NCBI RefSeq assembly: GCF_003054325.1 | Contig: NZ_QBKU01000016.1 | Coordinates: 1 to 63,591 of the forward strand | DNA: 63,591 bases | Direction of reading: 5' to 3' | Source of the DNA: Sulfitobacter mediterraneus | Lineage (GTDB): Bacteria; Pseudomonadota; Alphaproteobacteria; Rhodobacterales; Rhodobacteraceae | In this document: positions 61,705 to 63,591 of the stretch, one piece after another | How the letters are laid out: each line of letters starts with the position of its first letter | Position numbering within the stretch: position 1 is the first letter of the stretch | Notes under the pieces: model-generated | Databases searched by the model: none | The model's input: the letters and a program-made list of their open reading frames with translations, nothing else | Told to the model about the DNA's origin: nothing | Translations under genes and position numbers: made by a program

Positions 61705-62883
61705 CTACCCCGGAAGTCCCAATACACGCCGCGACACAATCGACAGCATCACCTCGCTGGTGCCGCCCTCAATCGAATTGGCCTTGGTCCGCAGCCAGTC
61801 ACCGGCGCGGTTGCCCAATGGTCCGTCCCATTCCAGCGCATCACTGCCGCCTGCATTCATCAACAGCTCATGCCGCTGTTTGTTCAGCTCGGTCCCCATG
61901 TATTTCAACATCGCAGAGGCATCACCGGCCCCCTGCCCCGCTTCGGATTGATCCTTGTACCGCTCCAGCGTCAGCCCGATGGCCAGCGCATCAATCTCGC
62001 AGCGCATCGCATCCGCGCGCAGGGTTGCATCGGTCAAACCGTCCTCACCCGCGCTTTCCGCCAGAATAGCACCCAGCTCCCGGCCCCCGCCCGACAGGCC
62101 AGCCCCGCCGCCAGAGATCATTTCACGCTCGTGGGTCAGCAGATATTTCGCCACATCCCAGCCGCGGTTTTCCTCGCCAACGATCTGGTGCTTGGGCACC
62201 TTCACATCCGAGAAAAACGTCTCGCAAAACGGCGAAATGCCCGAGATCATCTTGATCGGCCGCGTCTCGACACCCGCATCGTTCATATCAATCAACAGAA
62301 ACGAAATGCCCTTATGTTTGGGCGCATCTGTGTCCGTACGGATCAGTGCAAAAATCCAGTCGGCCTTGTCCGCATAAGAGGTCCAGATTTTCTGCCCGTT
62401 GACCAGCCAGTGATCGCCCTGATCGGCGCCTTTGGTCTGCACAGAGGCCAGATCGGACCCCGCGCCCGGCTCTGAATAACCCTGACACCAGCGGATCTCG
62501 CCACGGGCGATGGGTGGCAAATAGTGCAGCTTTTGCTCATGCGTCCCAAAGTGCAGCAGCGCCGGGCCCAGCATCCAGATGCCAAAGCTCTGCAAAGGAG
62601 ACCGCGCGTTGATCCGCGCCATTTCCTCGTGAAACACCTTTTCTTCTTCGCGGTTCAGCCCTGCGCCGCCATATTCCACAGGCCATGTTGGCACGGTGTA
62701 ACCCTTGGCCGCCGCCCGCTCCAACCAGTCTTTTTGCGCAGATGATGAAAACGTCCATTGCGTCCCGCCCCAGCAAATCGCATCCTCGGACATGCCCCCG
62801 TCCCGCATCTCTTGGGGACAGTTATCTTCGAGCCAGCCGCGCAGCTCCGCGCGAAAGGCTTCTACGGTCTGATTGCCGCTCAT
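61705..62883 (-). CDS. Acyl-CoA dehydrogenase (large, FadE-like subunit)
   Basis: The 392-residue flavoprotein has CQGYSEPGAGSDLASVQTKG (FAD and substrate binding), NGQKIWTSYADKADW and the catalytic-end segment TKANSIEGGTSEVMLSIVSRRVLGLPG. The ATG at 62883 has GGGAGG eight bases upstream. It is first in the minus-strand operon of eight genes that ends with iclR. With its partner at 60585 it could form a heteromeric dehydrogenase. Confidence 0.9.
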   Translation of the reverse strand: MSGNQTVEAFRAELRGWLEDNCPQEMRDGGMSEDAICWGGTQWTFSSSAQKDWLERAAAKGYTVPTWPVEYGGAGLNREEEKVFHEEMARINARSPLQSFGIWMLGPALLHFGTHEQKLHYLPPIARGEIRWCQGYSEPGAGSDLASVQTKGADQGDHWLVNGQKIWTSYADKADWIFALIRTDTDAPKHKGISFLLIDMNDAGVETRPIKMISGISPFCETFFSDVKVPKHQIVGEENRGWDVAKYLLTHEREMISGGGAGLSGGGRELGAILAESAGEDGLTDATLRADAMRCEIDALAIGLTLERYKDQSEAGQGAGDASAMLKYMGTELNKQRHELLMNAGGSDALEWDGPLGNRAGDWLRTKANSIEGGTSEVMLSIVSRRVLGLPG

Positions 62884-63019
62884 TTTGATTTCCTCCCTTG
62901 GCACAGCGCAAGTCACGCTGCGTCAGTTCCGCATAGCAGAATTGCATTTCGAAATTTGATTGACAAGACGGAACGCTACGTCCCCTACTGACCGAAATTT
63001 CGGCAAAGGAGACGCCCCA
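62884..63019. promoter_or_regulatory. Divergent promoter region of the acyl-CoA dehydrogenase operon and the quinone oxidoreductase gene
   Basis: Within 136 bp lie ATTTCGAAAT (62946-62955) and CCGAAATTTCGG (62992-63003), both perfect palindromes, plus GTTCCG (62926-62931) and CGGAAC (62969-62974). A -35-like TTGACA is at 62960-62965, rightwards. The density of symmetric elements suggests regulator binding, probably by the IclR protein encoded in the operon. Confidence 0.5.
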
Positions 63020-63591
63020 ATGAAAGCAATGCTAAGCAAAGAGGTCGGAGGACCAGAAACGCTGGTTTTGGAGGAATTGCCCACGCCAGAGCCGAAAAAA
63101 GGCCAGGTGCGCGTGCGCGTTCATGCCGCCGGTTTGAACTTTCCCGACACGCTGATCATCCGCGATATGTACCAGATGAAACCGCCCCGTCCCTTTGCGC
63201 CGGGCGGTGAAATCGCCGGCGAGGTTGAGGCGCTTGGCGAGGGGGTGACAGAGGTTGCCGTGGGCGACCGCGTGCTGGCGCTCACCGGTTTTGGCGGTTT
63301 TGCCACCCATGTTTTGGCCGACGCCAAACAGGTCATCAAAATCCCCGACGCCATGCCCTATGAGGAGGCCGCCTGCCTCATCCTGACCTATGGTACCTCC
63401 CATCACGCTCTCAAGGATCGCGCCGCGATCCAGCCGGGCGAATCCCTGTTGATCCTCGGTGCCGCAGGCGGTGTGGGTGCCGCCGCGATTGAACTGGGCA
63501 AAGCCGCAGGCGCACGGGTCATCGCCGCCGTATCTTCCGAGGAAAAAGCGCAGTTCTGCCGCGATCTGGGTGCTGACGAAACACTGGTTTA
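63020..63591 (+). CDS. Zinc-less NADPH:quinone oxidoreductase, N-terminal part (gene continues at 1)
   Basis: The ATG at 63020 follows CAAAGGAGA and opens a frame that runs off the window after 190 codons: MKAMLSKEVGGPETLVLEEL, GLNFPDTLIIRDMY, PGGEIAGEVEALGEGV and the nucleotide motif LGAAGGVGAAAIELGKAAGA. The residues match those at window base 1, so the gene closes to 331 residues on a circular molecule. It is divergent from the acyl-CoA dehydrogenase operon across a palindrome-rich promoter region. Confidence 0.93.
   Translation, partial: MKAMLSKEVGGPETLVLEELPTPEPKKGQVRVRVHAAGLNFPDTLIIRDMYQMKPPRPFAPGGEIAGEVEALGEGVTEVAVGDRVLALTGFGGFATHVLADAKQVIKIPDAMPYEEAACLILTYGTSHHALKDRAAIQPGESLLILGAAGGVGAAAIELGKAAGARVIAAVSSEEKAQFCRDLGADETLV
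63497..63591. repeat. Terminal direct repeat, right copy (circular overlap)
   Basis: Identical to bases 1-95. The 477 bp from the gene start at 63020 to 63496 is an exact multiple of three, so dropping one repeat copy restores an unbroken reading frame into base 1. Confidence 0.93.

Overview
This window appears to be one complete small circular replicon. Its first 95 bases are identical to its last 95 (1-95 = 63497-63591), and a quinone-oxidoreductase gene that starts at 63020 reads in frame across the junction and ends at 519. That gives a circle of about 63,496 bp. The gene repertoire points to the roseobacter group of Rhodobacteraceae (Alphaproteobacteria): Bzt/Aap-type and Liv ABC transporters, DmdC/DmdD-like genes, methionine gamma-lyase with a dedicated 2-oxo acid dehydrogenase E1, many acyl-CoA enzymes, and a plasmid Rep gene divergent from parAB. 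No phage, conjugation or CRISPR genes are visible. The only transposase trace is a truncated IS30-type N-terminus.

Layout. (1) 0-4.8 kb: end of an acyl-CoA/oxidoreductase cluster, then divergent hemC and hemE. (2) 4.8-9.0 kb: replication and partition block, with a Rep initiator on the minus strand, a spacer carrying tandem 22-bp iteron-like repeats and an AT-rich stretch, then overlapping parA and parB. Three copies of a GTTTCGC-S-GCGAAAC palindrome (candidate parS) lie inside parA, inside parB and at the parB stop. (3) 9.1-20.2 kb: idi, a cytochrome c2-like gene, a livKHMGF operon with a thioesterase and a RidA protein, a MarR regulator, hemF, a 2H-phosphoesterase-like gene and a CapD-like nucleotide-sugar dehydratase. 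(4) 20.2-30.1 kb: an organosulfur block with DmdD-like and DmdC-like enzymes, an AraC regulator, an MdeB-like E1, an OsmC protein, a second Cys/Met-type PLP enzyme, methionine gamma-lyase and an Lrp-type regulator. (5) 30.2-36.6 kb: IS30 scar, isoaspartyl dipeptidase iadA, a GntR regulator and a four-gene polar amino-acid transporter, linked by shared TGTATACA palindromes. (6) 37.5-45.2 kb: a plus-strand beta-oxidation-type operon (acyl-CoA synthetase, 3-hydroxyacyl-CoA dehydrogenase, crotonase, ACAD10/11-like dehydrogenase, two SDRs, VOC protein, gamma-carbonic-anhydrase-like protein). (7) 45.2-45.7 kb: an unexplained structured non-coding region with DnaA-box-like repeats. (8) 45.7-54.8 kb, minus strand: TesB thioesterase, acetoacetyl-CoA synthetase, serine hydrolase and a second Liv transporter. 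(9) 55.2-62.9 kb, minus strand: an operon of two acyl-CoA dehydrogenases, two SDRs, a nitronate-monooxygenase-like protein, a histidine-phosphatase-fold protein, an ACAD10/11-type kinase and an IclR regulator.

How it fits together (inference). The element looks like a chromid. It has a plasmid-type replication and partition module but also carries hemC, hemE and hemF, which are normally chromosomal. The rest is catabolic: import of branched-chain and polar amino acids or related substrates, methionine/DMSP-type sulfur metabolism that releases methanethiol, and CoA-thioester degradation. The last includes a split kinase plus ACAD10/11-like pair that could process 4-hydroxyacyl-CoA. Functions are read from motifs and gene neighbourhood only; no database search was possible.
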